Source of the DNA: Phaseolus vulgaris
Taxonomy: Eukaryota; Streptophyta; Magnoliopsida; Fabales; Fabaceae
DNA: 64,000 bases
Assembly: GCF_000499845.2 (NCBI RefSeq)
Contig: NC_023751.2
Span: 27,885,862 to 27,949,861, forward strand
Reading direction: 5' to 3'
The notes under the pieces were generated by a model that was not told where the DNA came from, made no database searches, and was given only the letters and a program-made list of their open reading frames with translations. Positions 12,040 through 22,392 of the stretch are shown here, piece by piece. How positions within the stretch are numbered: position 1 is the first letter of the stretch; each line of letters opens with the position of its first letter. The position numbers and the translations under genes were made by a program.

Positions 12040-12238
12040 TGATGACTTTTTACGGCAAGTGCACCGCGTTTGTCAGAAGTAATAATTGTCCCTAAGGACG
12101 GATATCGATCCCACAAAGAACAGTGAATTATCGAGTACAATATTCGATAATTCACTGTTCTTTGTGGGATCGATATCCGTCCTTAGGGACAATTATTACT
12201 TCTGACAAACGCGGTGCACTTGCCGTAAAAAGTCATCA
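12040..12238. repeat. Inverted LTR end followed by truncated forward LTR end
   Basis: 12040-12146 is the reverse complement of the last 100-odd bases of the LTR. 12143-12238 is the same stretch in forward orientation, ending CATCA. The two meet at a TCGA-containing overlap and form a hairpin with about 95-base arms. The forward piece serves as the right terminus of the insertion. Confidence 0.9.
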
Positions 12239-12243
12239 ATGTT

Positions 12244-12278
12244 AAAAATGTCTTTTTGCATGGAAGCTTGGAGGAAGA
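12244..12278 (+). pseudogene. 35-bp continuation of the old copia reverse transcriptase
   Basis: Translation KNVFLHGSLEED directly continues FDV at 7886, as in copia reverse transcriptases (DVKNAFLHG motif). The reading phase is kept once one copy of the ATGTT duplication is discounted. It ends where the LTR at 12279 starts. Confidence 0.85.
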
Positions 12279-13938
12279 TGTTGAAGATGGTTGCTGCCCC
12301 TTCAAGAATGTGTTTGATGAAGACTTGTATGCTGTGTTTGATGAAGACTTTTATGTACTTTCCATGTATTTGTGCTTTGCTTTAAGAATGTCTTAGTTAG
12401 TGCTTAGAGGTTGTCTAAGAGTAGCTTTTTGCTGTGTATCTCACCTCATAACCACTGGCCATGTGTTAAGAACAAGCATGAGTTTTCTAAAACTGTTTTT
12501 CACATGTTTTACACAAAAACACGTTTTACTGCATAAAAATAAATCTGTTCTTTTCTAAATAAACAGATTCATTTTCTTCACTGATGCCTTGGCTAAAGTC
12601 TTGTAAAAATTTGATTTTGTGCATCAGGTATTTTGACTAAGTCTTCTTCTTTTCAAAACGACTGAGTTTCAAATAGTTAAACTTCTTCTGTTTTCGTTTT
12701 GAAAAATAAATCTGTTCATCTGTAAATGAATAGATTCTTTTTTGCCTCTGGTGCCATATCATACTTAAACGTTTTTTCAGTTTTATCTCAGCACCAGAAT
12801 GGTTGACTAAGTCTCCTCACTTAACAGATTCTCTAACTGCTTTTGAAAATAAATCAGTTTATTTTATTTTCAATCTGTTCATTTTATAACAGCTTTAACT
12901 GTTTTTCAAAATTCTGTTATAAGCTGACTCTCTATAAAATGCAAACTTGTTTTCTGAGTTTAACAACGATTCAAACAGTTTATACATTTGCAAAAAACAA
13001 GTTTTGACAGCAGAGAGTTAAGTGTTTTCAAGGATTAGCATTTGTTCTTCAAAGATTTCAAAAATCAAAAAGTGTTTGTTCTTGGTTTGGTTCCAAAAGC
13101 TTGGTGTGAGGTGCAGCTACTGTTCTAGCAATCTTGCCTACTGGTTTAAGGCTGATCTTTGTTACCTCAATCAGGTGTAGTCGTTTCACTTCTTATTACT
13201 TGTAAAAGTTTGGTTGAATCCTCTTCTTGATAGGTGTTCTTGGAGAGTGGATGTGTGTGTATGAGTGCTGAAATAGGTTTTTTCAGCAAGAGTACCTAAG
13301 TTCTTGTAGGTTTCAAGAACAGTGGGAAGTGTACTTGATTGTACTGTGTGTTAGTGAATTCCACCTGTTGTTGGTGAAGACTGGATGTAGCTCATGTTGA
13401 GTGAACCAGTATAATTGTTTGTGTTCATTCTCTCCCTCACTCTGCAATTTCGTTTCTGCATAATTGATAAAACAGCAAAGAAATAAATCTGTTCAATTGA
13501 AAATAAATCTGTTCTTTCTGGGCACAGTGCATACTGTTCTTGATTTCTGAAAAAGCTGTTTTAATCTGATAAGAACATATAAAATCTGCTAAAAGCCACT
13601 GGAACAGATTGACTGTGATAGGTTGCTCAAGAAACTGTCAATGCCATTAATTGAACCTTAATCACTTGCTTGAAATTGAAGCTTGCAGTTTTTGTGTTTC
13701 ACTGTTTTTCAAATCTGATATTTGTGTGTGTGCTGCTGGAAATTCTCACTGCATAATCTTGTGATTAATCTTGCTGAATTAAAAGCTTTTCAAACAAAAA
13801 CAGTGCTGAAATAAATCTGTTCATTTTTACATAAATCGATTTATTTTCTGTAAAACTGGGTTAAACACTGTTTCTGCGAAGAAGTTTTAAAAGGTCAATT
13901 CACCCCCCTCTTGAACTTTGGCACTGTTAAACCCAACA
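12279..13938 (+). repeat. LTR A of copia array
   Basis: The 1660-bp LTR runs TGTTGAAGATGG...AAACCCAACA and is followed by a copia primer site. It carries several copies of an AAATAAATCTGTTC motif. Confidence 0.93.
12932..12940 (+). promoter_or_regulatory. TATA box of LTR A
   Basis: CTATAAAAT is conserved at the same place in LTR B (21345) and LTR C (29608), and is the likely promoter of the genomic RNA. Confidence 0.6.
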
Positions 13939-13940
13939 AT

Positions 13941-13952
13941 TGGTATCAAGAG
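13941..13952 (+). other. Primer binding site (initiator tRNA-Met type), copia1
   Basis: TGGTATCAAGAG begins two bases after LTR A. The related element at 59953 has the classical TGGTATCAGAGC. Confidence 0.85.
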
Positions 13953-13988
13953 TTGGGACTTGTATTTTAATCAAGTTTGTTTGTAATA

Positions 13989-15653
13989 ATGTCTGAGTTC
14001 AATGTGCTTTTTGCTGAAGGTTCTGCTGTTAATAGACCACCTATGTTTAATGGAATGAATTATGCATTTTGGAAAGTTAGAATGAGAATTTTCATGGAAT
14101 CCATTGATGCATTAATTTGGGAAGCTGTGGTCAATGGACCTTATGTGCCAATGCAGGTTGTCAAGGATGAACAAGTTGAAAAGCCAAGATCAGAATGGAA
14201 TGAGACCGAAAGGAGGAAGGCTCAACATGATCTTGTGGCCAAGAACATCATAACCTCTGCATTGACCATGGATGAGTTCTTCAGGATATCTCAATGTAAG
14301 TCAGCTAAGGAGATGTGGGAAGTCTTAGAAGTGACTCATGAAGGTACTGAAGATGTGAAAAGGTCAAGGAAACATGCGCTTATCCAAGAATATGAGATGT
14401 TCAGAATGCAACCCGAGGAGAGCATTGCTGATGTGCAGAAGAGATTCACCCATATTGTGAATCACCTCACAGGCTTGGGAAAAGAATTTGACAGAGAGGA
14501 GCTCAACACAAAGATATTGAAGTGCCTCGACAGAAGCTGGCAACCAAAGGTGACAGCTATCTCTGAAAGCCGTGACCTGTCAAAATTGGAAACTGCTGCA
14601 TTGTTTGGAAAGCTGATGGAGCATGAGCTAGAGCTTAAAAGACTTAAAGAGCAGGAAACAACAGAGAGAAAACCCAAAGGGCTTGCACTGAAAGCAACTG
14701 AATTGGATGAGATCAAGGAAGAAAAAGAAGATGCTGAAGATGATGATACAATCAGCCTTCTTACAAAAAGATTCAGCAAATTCCTGAGGAAGAAAAGCAA
14801 AAATAGGAACCAGCAGAAAAGAAGGTATCCTAAACCCAATGATTCAAATTCCTCTAAATATACTTGCTTTGGATGTGGCAAAACAGGGCATATCAAAACA
14901 GATTGTCCAGACAATCAAACAAGGGACAAATCTGCTAGCAAGAAATTTGAAAGGAACAAAGGAAGAAGAGCCTACATCTCATGGGAGGAAAATGAAGTAT
15001 CCTCAACTAGCAGCTCTTCAACAGAAGATGAGGAGAATAATTTGTGTTTCATGATGAAGGATGAGGAGTCAAGCTCTGAATCAGTAAGTAATTTTTCTGC
15101 TGATTCTGATAACTATGATGATTTGCTTGCTGCCTTCAAGGAAACACATGAGGAAGCCAATAGGCTAGCTGTAATATGTAACAAGCTGCAAAAGGTAAAT
15201 AATGTGCTTGCACCTAAAGTAAAAACACTTGAGGAAGAATTGCATAAGGCCAAAACAGATTTGGTAAGCCTTGAACTGACTTGCTTGCATGCCTCTATTA
15301 AAAACTGTGAAAACTGCAAAAGATTGGAAAAACAAGTGGAATATTTGCTGAAAACCCTTTCCAATTTCACCAAGGGAAGAGAAAACCTTGAGTCTCTCCT
15401 TGGATCACAGAATGCTATTTTCAATAAGAATGGACTTGGTTATACCCCTGGAAATACAACCAATGTCAAAAAGCTTTCAAGTTTTTTTGTTCCAGCAAAA
15501 TCAGTTTTTTCAGCTTTTAACAGTGGCAAAAAGGCATCTCATGTAATCTGTTTTTACTGCATGAAATCTGGTCATACATCTAGGTCTTGCATTGCTAGAA
15601 GACATCTTGTGCCTAAGAACTTAGCTAAATGGCTACCAAAGAGAAGGTGTTAA
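13989..15653 (+). CDS. Copia gag (capsid/nucleocapsid), copia1, intact
   Basis: This 554-residue gag forms the particle shell and binds RNA. I chose the ATG at 13989 (MSEFNVLFAEG), which the sister copy shares at 22393; the upstream in-frame codons are not conserved. The N-terminal region (PPMFNGMNYAFWK) is the copia gag start. The gag core lies around residues 60-210. A first zinc knuckle CFGCGKTGHIKTDC is at about residue 293 and a second, CFYCMKSGHTSRSC, at about 521, with an acidic, Ser-rich and coiled-coil stretch between. The frame is open throughout and ends TAA just before the pol region. It follows LTR A and its primer site. Confidence 0.92.
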   Translation: MSEFNVLFAEGSAVNRPPMFNGMNYAFWKVRMRIFMESIDALIWEAVVNGPYVPMQVVKDEQVEKPRSEWNETERRKAQHDLVAKNIITSALTMDEFFRISQCKSAKEMWEVLEVTHEGTEDVKRSRKHALIQEYEMFRMQPEESIADVQKRFTHIVNHLTGLGKEFDREELNTKILKCLDRSWQPKVTAISESRDLSKLETAALFGKLMEHELELKRLKEQETTERKPKGLALKATELDEIKEEKEDAEDDDTISLLTKRFSKFLRKKSKNRNQQKRRYPKPNDSNSSKYTCFGCGKTGHIKTDCPDNQTRDKSASKKFERNKGRRAYISWEENEVSSTSSSSTEDEENNLCFMMKDEESSSESVSNFSADSDNYDDLLAAFKETHEEANRLAVICNKLQKVNNVLAPKVKTLEEELHKAKTDLVSLELTCLHASIKNCENCKRLEKQVEYLLKTLSNFTKGRENLESLLGSQNAIFNKNGLGYTPGNTTNVKKLSSFFVPAKSVFSAFNSGKKASHVICFYCMKSGHTSRSCIARRHLVPKNLAKWLPKRRC

Positions 15654-15693
15654 TCTGTGCTGGACCCTATACTGAAAAGGGTACCATTTGTAA

Positions 15694-15714
15694 ATTTTTT
15701 ATTCTGTTTTGCAG
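15694..15714 (+). other. Candidate 3' splice site at the gag-pol junction
   Basis: A T-rich tract ending TTCTGTTTTGCAG stands directly before the first pol codons (ATTGGAAGC) and is kept in the sister copy (24062-24080). GTGTTAATC or GTTAATC lies at the end of gag. The obvious donor does not restore the pol frame in copia1, so splicing is only a possibility. Confidence 0.35.
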
Positions 15715-18700
15715 ATTGGAAGCAAGAAGAACCAGTGGTACTTGGACAGTGGCTGTTCCAAGCATAAGACTGGAGATCTTACAAAGTTCACCAGCTTAAA
15801 GCTCAAAGCAGAAGGACATGTGACCTATGGTGATAATAACCGAGGGAGGATTTTGGGCAGAGGAACCGTTGGAACAGGGAATTCAACAACCATTGAGAAT
15901 GTGCTGTATGTAGAAGGACTCAAGCATAGTCTTCTCAGCATAAGTCAGCTTTGTGACAAAGGATACAAAGTGAATTTTGAGTCAAGTGGCTGCACAATCT
16001 CAAGTAATTCATCTAGTAAGGCACTGTTTACTAGTAAGAGAGTGAATAACATTTACTTGTTGAATATCATGGAAACTAACTCTTCAAATGAGTGCTTGCT
16101 GTCCAGAAGTGATGAGTCTTGGTTGTGGCACAGGAGGTTAGCTCACATACACACAAATCACTTGAATAAATTGAAATCTAAAGATTTAGTTTCTGGTTTA
16201 CCTAACATTAAATTTCAGGATAACAGGCTTTGTGATGCTTGTGTGAAAGGTAAACAAATCAAATCCTCTTTCAAGTTAAAGGATATTGTCTCTACAAAAA
16301 ATCCATTGGATGTGTTGCATATGGACTTATTTGGTCCATCTAGAGTTGCTAGCTTGGCTGGAAATTTGTATGCTTTGGTTGTTGTGGATGATTACTCTAG
16401 ATTTACATGGACTCTATTTCTTGCACATAAACATGATGCTTATTCTGCTTTTAAGAGATTAGCAAAAATTCTGGAAAATGAAAATGGTTGCTGCATTAAA
16501 TCAATTCGAAGTGATCATGGGGGAGAGTTTCAAAATGCTAAGTTTGAGAGGTTCTGTGAGAAGCATGGGATAACTCATACCTTTTCAGCCCCTAGGACAC
16601 CCCAACAAAATGGTGTAGTTGAAAGGAAAATAGATCACTAGAGGAACTTGCTAGAACTATGTTAATGAATCTAAGCTTCCTAAGTATTTTTGGGATGATG
16701 CTGTTTATACTGCTAGTTATGTCTTAAATAGGACCTTAATAAGACCAATTCTTAAGAAACCCCATATGAATTGTATAAGGGCAGAAAACCTAGTGTGAGT
16801 CACCTTAGAGTATTTGGGTGTAAATGTTTTGTATTGAATAATGGCAAAGAAAATCTTGGTAAGTTTGATGCTAAATCTGATGAAGGTGTGCACATTGGTT
16901 ATGCTTTGAATGGTCATGCATATAGAGTCTTCAATAAAAGGTTGCTCATAGTAGAAGAATCAATGCATGTTGTTTTTGATGAAACTGATCATAGCCTATC
17001 TAAAACTGCTGATGAACCTGACAGTAATGAATTTAAATCTGTTTTAAATCAAAATGAATCGATTCATTTTGATACTGCTGATACACATGCTATACAAGAA
17101 TCTACTGCAGCTGCAGGTTTGCCAAAAGAGTGGAAAACCCCAAGAGACTTAACCCTTGATAATGTCATTGGGAACATTGAGAAAGGAGTGTCAACTAGAA
17201 AATCCTTGAACAATTTCTGTGAAGCAATGGCCTTTGTATCTCAAGTTGAACCCAAGAATTTGAAGGAAGCTCTCAAGGACAGTAACTGGATTTTAGCTAT
17301 GCAAGAGGAACTGAATCAGTTTGCTCTTAATGAGGTCTGGACTTTTGTTCCTAGAATACCTGAGATGAATGTTATTGGAACAAAATGGGTATTTAGAAAC
17401 AAAATGGATGAGCATGGAGTGATCACCAGAAACAAGGCTAGGCTTGTAGCTAAAGGGTACAATCAAGAAGAAGGAATAGACTATGATGAGACATATGCAC
17501 CAGTGGCTCGGTTAGAAGCTGTTAGACTGCTGCTTGCCTTCTCCTGCATCAAAGGGTTCAAGCTATTTCAAATGGACGTGAAGAGTGCCTTTCTGAATGG
17601 CTATATAAATGAAGAGGTATTTGTCTCACAACCTCCAGGTTTTGAAGACCATCAACATCCAAAATATGTGTTCAAACTCCAAAAGGCTCTCTATGGACTC
17701 AAGCAAGCTCCTAGGCAATGGTATGAGAGGCTAAGTGATTTTCTAACCTCACAAGGCTATGACAGAGGCACATCAGATAAGACCTTGTTCATTAAGAAGA
17801 AAGGAGATGACTCAATTCTAGTCCAAGTATATGTGGATGACATCATTTTTGGATCAAACAATGGAGAATTGTGTGAAGCTTTCGTGAAGGTCATGAAGAG
17901 TGAGTTTGAAATGTCAATGATGGGTGAGTTGAACTATTTTCTAGGCTTGCAGGTCAAACAACTCAAGGATGGCATTTTCTTGAGTCAAGCAAAGTATTGC
18001 AAGGATTTGCTGAAGAAATTTGAAATGGACAAGTGTAAACCAATCAGCACACCCTTCTCAACAAGCTGTCATTTGGATTATGATGAAGCTGGAATTTCTG
18101 TTGATGAAACCAAATACAGAGGACTCATAGGATCACTGCTGTATCTTACTGCCAGCAGGCCAGATATAATGTTTGCAGTGTGCATGTGTGCAAGGTTTCA
18201 GTCTGCTCCTAAAGAATCACACTACAATGCTGTCAAAAGGATTTGAAGTATTTGCAAGGAACTAAAGAAGTTGGCTTGTGGTATCCAGGTAACATTTCAT
18301 TAAGCTTAACTGGGTATTCTGATTCAGATTTTGCAGGTTGCAAAATTGATAGGAAGAGCACAAGTGGAACCTGTCATTTGCTTGGATCAAGCTTGATCTC
18401 ATGGCAATGCAAAAAGCAGGCTTGTGTAGTTCTTTCCACTGCTGAAGCAGAATACATTGCAGCAGGGAGTTGCTGTGCTCAAACTATATGGCTAAGACAA
18501 TAATTGAATGATTTTGGTATCTTACTTAACCATATACCTCTGCTGTGTGATAATACAAGTGCAATCAACTTAACCAAAATCCTGTCATGCATTCAAGAAC
18601 CAAACACATTGAAATAAGGCATCATTTTCTAAGAGAACACATATCTAATGGAACATGTGATATTAAGTTCATTGGTACTGATTTACAACTTGCTGATTTG

Positions 18701-18778
18701 TTCACAAAACCATTAGCCAAAGATAGGTTTAATTTTCTGCTTAATGAATTGGGTATTTTAAATGTAAATTGTACCTAG
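15715..18778 (+). pseudogene. Copia pol (protease, integrase, reverse transcriptase, RNase H), copia1, lightly broken
   Basis: Pol processes the polyprotein, copies RNA into DNA and integrates it. Protease motif YLDSGCS is at about 15740. Integrase has the H-H-C-C finger (HRRLAHIH ... CDACVKG, 16120-16250) and catalytic Asp/Asp/Glu in HMDLFGP, RSDHGGEF and NGVVERK. Reverse transcriptase has [12 protein letters not shown] and the active site YVDDIIFGS (17830). RNase H ends with ADLFTKPLAKDRF. Breaks are one-base losses near 16630, 16662, 16757, 18243 and 18578, plus CAA to TAA at 18501. At each place the sister copy reads through. Copia1 has K where the sister has M after the protease motif (SKHKTGD). 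Confidence 0.88.
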
Positions 18779-19098
18779 CAGTGAAAAATTAAATCTGTTT
18801 ATTCGCAATTAAATGTGTTTATTTTCTGCACTGATACGCATTGATGACTAGGAAAGAGAAATTCTGATCTTTGACTGCTTTACTGACTTAGTGGGCATTA
18901 ACCTCTGTACCTTTGACGGTTTTGGTCATGGTTATGTAACCGATTTGATGGTTTGGGTGCTCAATAAGAATTTGAGTGTATGCATCGTGACTCTAAAGAT
19001 TTGGTGCTTATTTTCAAAGTTACTCTGCACAAAATTCAGAAGCATAATATCTTCATGCATATCCACTCATAAACTGCCATATCAATCCATTTATTCTG

Positions 19099-19107
19099 CT
19101 ATAAATC
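19099..19107 (+). promoter_or_regulatory. Internal TATA box upstream of the third ORF, copia1
   Basis: CTATAAATC lies 88 bases before the ATG of the post-pol ORF. The same box stands at 27428 in copia2 and a similar one, CTATAAAAT, at 63468 in the related third element. Confidence 0.4.
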
Positions 19108-19187
19108 TGTGTGAATACTTGCTACCCACATTGGCCATTCTCTTTCTATTCTCACCATTTGAAATCAAGAAAAGAATTCAGGTTACC

Positions 19188-20328
19188 ATGGCTTCGTCTT
19201 CAAGACAAAAACAGAAAGGCAAGGGAAAGCAAACCACTTCTCAAGGTGTGTTAGAAGGATGGTTCGCTGGAAATGAAGAAGGCATCAATGCCTACATTCA
19301 TGAAAACAAGCAGGAAGCATATCAACATACCCAATGTGCTGGATTTCAACTGGCTGAAATCTGAAAAATTGGTAGAAACAAGGCTGTGTTGAAGCACCAG
19401 AAACTGAAAAAGATGCTGGAATTAACGGGTAATGTCTATCCTGACTTGGTTAAGGTGTTTTATACTAACCTCACATTGGATGGGAAGAATGTTGTCTCTT
19501 ATGTGAAAGGGACAAAGATGAAGATCACAGTGAGGTGTGGAATTCTGTGGCTGGAATAAAATATGCTGGACTGAAAGTTGGAAAGGAAATACCAGTGGAA
19601 TTTCAGAATTCAACAAGCTGCATATTACAAAAGTTGCATGAGGAATCCTACAGAGAGCATAAACAGATTCCATACAGGGCATTTGAACCTCACTCCACGT
19701 CTAGTTGCATACATCATAGCTTGGCAACTGATTCCAAGAGGAACAAACCATGCTGTCCTACATGAAGAGGATCTTATCCTCCTATATTGCATCATGAACC
19801 AGATTAAGGTAAACTGGGTGTTCATTGTCAACGAACACATGCTCAAGTCAAAAGGTTGGCTGATTACAGGTTTCCCTATGCTATTCTTGTTTCCAAATTA
19901 ATTGATTACTTTGGTATTGATGTTACAAATGAGAGAAATGACCCTATCAAGCTGTAAGTGAGATTGATACTTCAACTCTCACCAAATGGGTTTTCACAAA
20001 ATTGAAAACAAGTGGGTGGTCCTCAAGGAGAAGGACACTCCAGCAGAACATGAAGATGAGGATGAAGCTATTCCTATGGATGATGACTCTCCTGCTGCCC
20101 CAATCTGAACATGAGGAAGTTGCTGCAAATGCCATAGTTGCCTATCAAAGTCCAGAATACCGTGGAGAACCAATGTCTATGTTTGAGAGGCAAGTGCTGT
20201 ACCGTCTTGATGTCATGTCTGCAAAACAAAGGGCACACTTTGAGGCTACTCATGCAAGGTTCCAACACCTTGATAATCAGATTGAAGGAGTTCAGACACA
20301 ACTTGCAGAGCTTTACTACAAGGATTAG
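19188..20328 (+). pseudogene. Third (post-pol, env-position) ORF of copia1, frameshifted
   Basis: The ORF starts at ATG 19188 (MASSSRQKQKGKGK) in a strong plant context (ACCATGGC). In the sister copy the homologous segments lie between 27516 and 28646. The middle contains a motif set (IIAWQLIPRG, EEDLILLYCIMNQIKVNWVF) like the so-called putative plant transposon protein domain (PF20167, from memory). The C-terminus has an acidic stretch and a short helical segment with LDNQIEGVQTQLAELYYKD. Function is unknown; the position corresponds to the env-like ORF of SIRE-type elements, but I see no signal peptide or membrane span. Several one- or two-base losses break the frame here. Confidence 0.65.
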
Positions 20329-20684
20329 TAGTTTTCTGTTTTTAATGCTTTCTTTATCAGTTTTAAAGTTTCTGTAATGTTGAACAATTTGGTTTTCTGG
20401 TTCTGAACTATTATGGTTAATTCTGCTTTATACCCCTGTATTCCCTATGCTTATATGCTGTTTGATGAATCCAAAGGGGGAGAAAATAGCTCACCATGCT
20501 AGGTGATGCTAGCTGTAACAGGGAGTTATTCTGCACCTTTAAATCAATTCATATGCTATGCAATACTGCTGTTTTTTTCTGGTTTTAAATCTGGTGCAGT
20601 GCAGGTCTTTTTTAGTAATCTGGTGCAGTACAAGTGCTTAAAGCAACAAAGCTATGAGGTTAGCTATGGGGATTTGTCTCCATC

Positions 20685-20698
20685 AAACAGGGGGAGAT
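20685..20698 (+). other. Polypurine tract before LTR B
   Basis: AAACAGGGGGAGAT abuts the LTR start, the plus-strand primer of reverse transcription. Confidence 0.85.
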
Positions 20699-22342
20699 TG
20701 TTGAAGATGGTTGCTGCCCCTTCAAGATTGTGTTTGATGAAGACTTGTATGTAGTGTTTGATGAAGACTTTATGTACTTTCATGTATTTTGCTTTGCTTT
20801 AAGTATGTCTTAGTTAGTGCTTAGAGGTTGTCTAAGAGTAGCTTTTTGCTGAGTAACTCACCTCATAACCACTGGCCATGTGTAAGAACAAGCATAAGTT
20901 TTCTAAAACTGTTTTTCACATGTTTTACACAAAAACACGTTTACTGCATAAAAATAAATCTGTTCTTTTCTAAATAAACAGATTCATTTTCTTCACTGAT
21001 GCCTTGGCTAAAGTCTTGTAAAAATTAGATTTTGTGCATCAGGTATTTTGACTAAGTCTTCTTCTTTTCAAAACGACTGAGTTTCAAATAGTTAAACTTT
21101 CTCTGTTTTCGTTTTGAAAAATAAATCTGTTCATCTGTAAATGAATAGATTCTTTTTGCCTCTGGTGCCATGTCAAGCTTAAACGTTTTTCAGTTTTATC
21201 TCAGCACCAGAATGGTTGACTAAGTCTCCTCACTTAACAGATTCTCTAACTGCTTTTGAAAATAAATCAGTTCATTTTATTTTCAATCTGTTCATTTTAT
21301 AACAGCTTTAACTGTTTTTCAAAATTCTGTTATAAGCTGGCTTTCTATAAAATGCAAACTTGTTTCTGAGTTTAAAACGATTCAAACAGTTTATACATTT
21401 GCAAAAAACAAGTTTTGACAGCAGAGAGTTAAGTGTTTTCAAGGATTAGCATTTGTTCTTCAAAGATTTCAAAAATCACAAAGTGCTTGTTCTTGGTTTG
21501 GTTCCAAAAGCTTGGTGTGAGGTGCAGCTACTGTTCTAGCAATCTTGCCTACTGGTTTAAGGCAGATCTTTGTTACCTCAATCAGGTGTAGTCGTTTCAC
21601 TTCTTATTACTTGTAAAGTTTGGTTGAATCCTCTTCTTGATAGGTGTTCTTGAGAGTGGATGTGTGTGTATGAGTGCTGAAATAGGTTTTTTCAGCAAGA
21701 GTACCTAAGTTCTTGTAGGTTTCAAGAACAGTGGGAAGTGTACTTGATTGTACTGTGTGTTAGTGATTCCACCTGTTGTTGGTGAAGACTGGATGTAGCT
21801 CAGGTTGAGTGAACCAGTATAATTGCTTGTGTTCATTCTCTCCCTCACTCTGCAATTTCGTTTCTGCATAATTGATAAAACAGCAAAGAAATAAATCTGT
21901 TCAATTGAAAATAAATCTGTTCTTTCTGGGCACTGTGCATACTGTTCTTGATTTCTGAAAAAGTGTTTTAATCTGATAAGAACATATAATCTGCTAAAAG
22001 CCATTGGAACAGATTGACTGTGATAGGTTGCTCAAGAAACTGTCAATGCATTAATTGAACCTTAATCACTTGCTTGAAATTGAAGCTTGCAGTTTTTGTG
22101 TTTCACTGTTTTTCAAATCTGATATTTGTGTGTGTGCTGCTGGAAATTCTCACTGCATAATCTTGTGATTAATCTTGCTGAATTAAAAGCTTTTCAAACA
22201 AAAAACAGTGCTGAAATAAATCTGTTCATTTTTACATAAATCGATTTATTTTCTGTAAAACTGGTTAAACACTGTTTCTGCGAGAAAGTTTTAAAAGGTC
22301 AATTCACCCCCTCTTGAACTTTGGCACTATTAAAACCCAACA
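20699..22342 (+). repeat. LTR B (shared middle LTR of copia array)
   Basis: A 1644-bp LTR preceded by the polypurine tract of copia1 and followed by the primer site of copia2, so it acts as 3' LTR of one and 5' LTR of the other. If the array arose by recombination, the crossover lies in or near it. Confidence 0.92.
21345..21353 (+). promoter_or_regulatory. TATA box of LTR B
   Basis: CTATAAAAT at the position equivalent to 12932 in LTR A. Confidence 0.6.
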
Positions 22343-22344
22343 AT

Positions 22345-22356
22345 TGGTATCAAGAG
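22345..22356 (+). other. Primer binding site, copia2
   Basis: TGGTATCAAGAG, identical to the copia1 site, two bases after LTR B. Confidence 0.85.
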
Positions 22357-22392
22357 CTAGGACTTGTATTTTAATCAAGTTTGTTTGTAATA

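Larger units (their letters stand above)
7887..12238 (+). mobile_element. Athila-like Ty3 element rearranged into a large inverted repeat
   Basis: A 4352-bp insertion with perfect 5-bp target duplication ATGTT (7882-7886 and 12239-12243). It starts with a complete LTR and primer site, followed by an AT-rich leader. At 10065-10088 the sequence folds back and returns through the element in reverse complement: 3' region, leader, inverted primer site and inverted LTR end. It finishes with only the last 90-odd bases of a forward LTR. No gag or pol remains. The full-structure relative is at 40230-46525. TG and CA termini plus the duplication imply that integrase inserted it as one unit. Confidence 0.88.
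4691..12278 (+). mobile_element. Old degenerate Ty1/copia element, interrupted and 3'-truncated
   Basis: Fragments of gag, integrase and reverse transcriptase occur in the normal copia order on the plus strand, with many stops and frameshifts. A decayed primer-site-like sequence (TTGATATCAAAG) lies near 4700. The reverse transcriptase is split by the insertion 7887-12238 and resumes at 12244 for only 35 bases, then the LTR at 12279 begins. The rest of reverse transcriptase, RNase H and the 3' LTR are absent. Confidence 0.8.
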
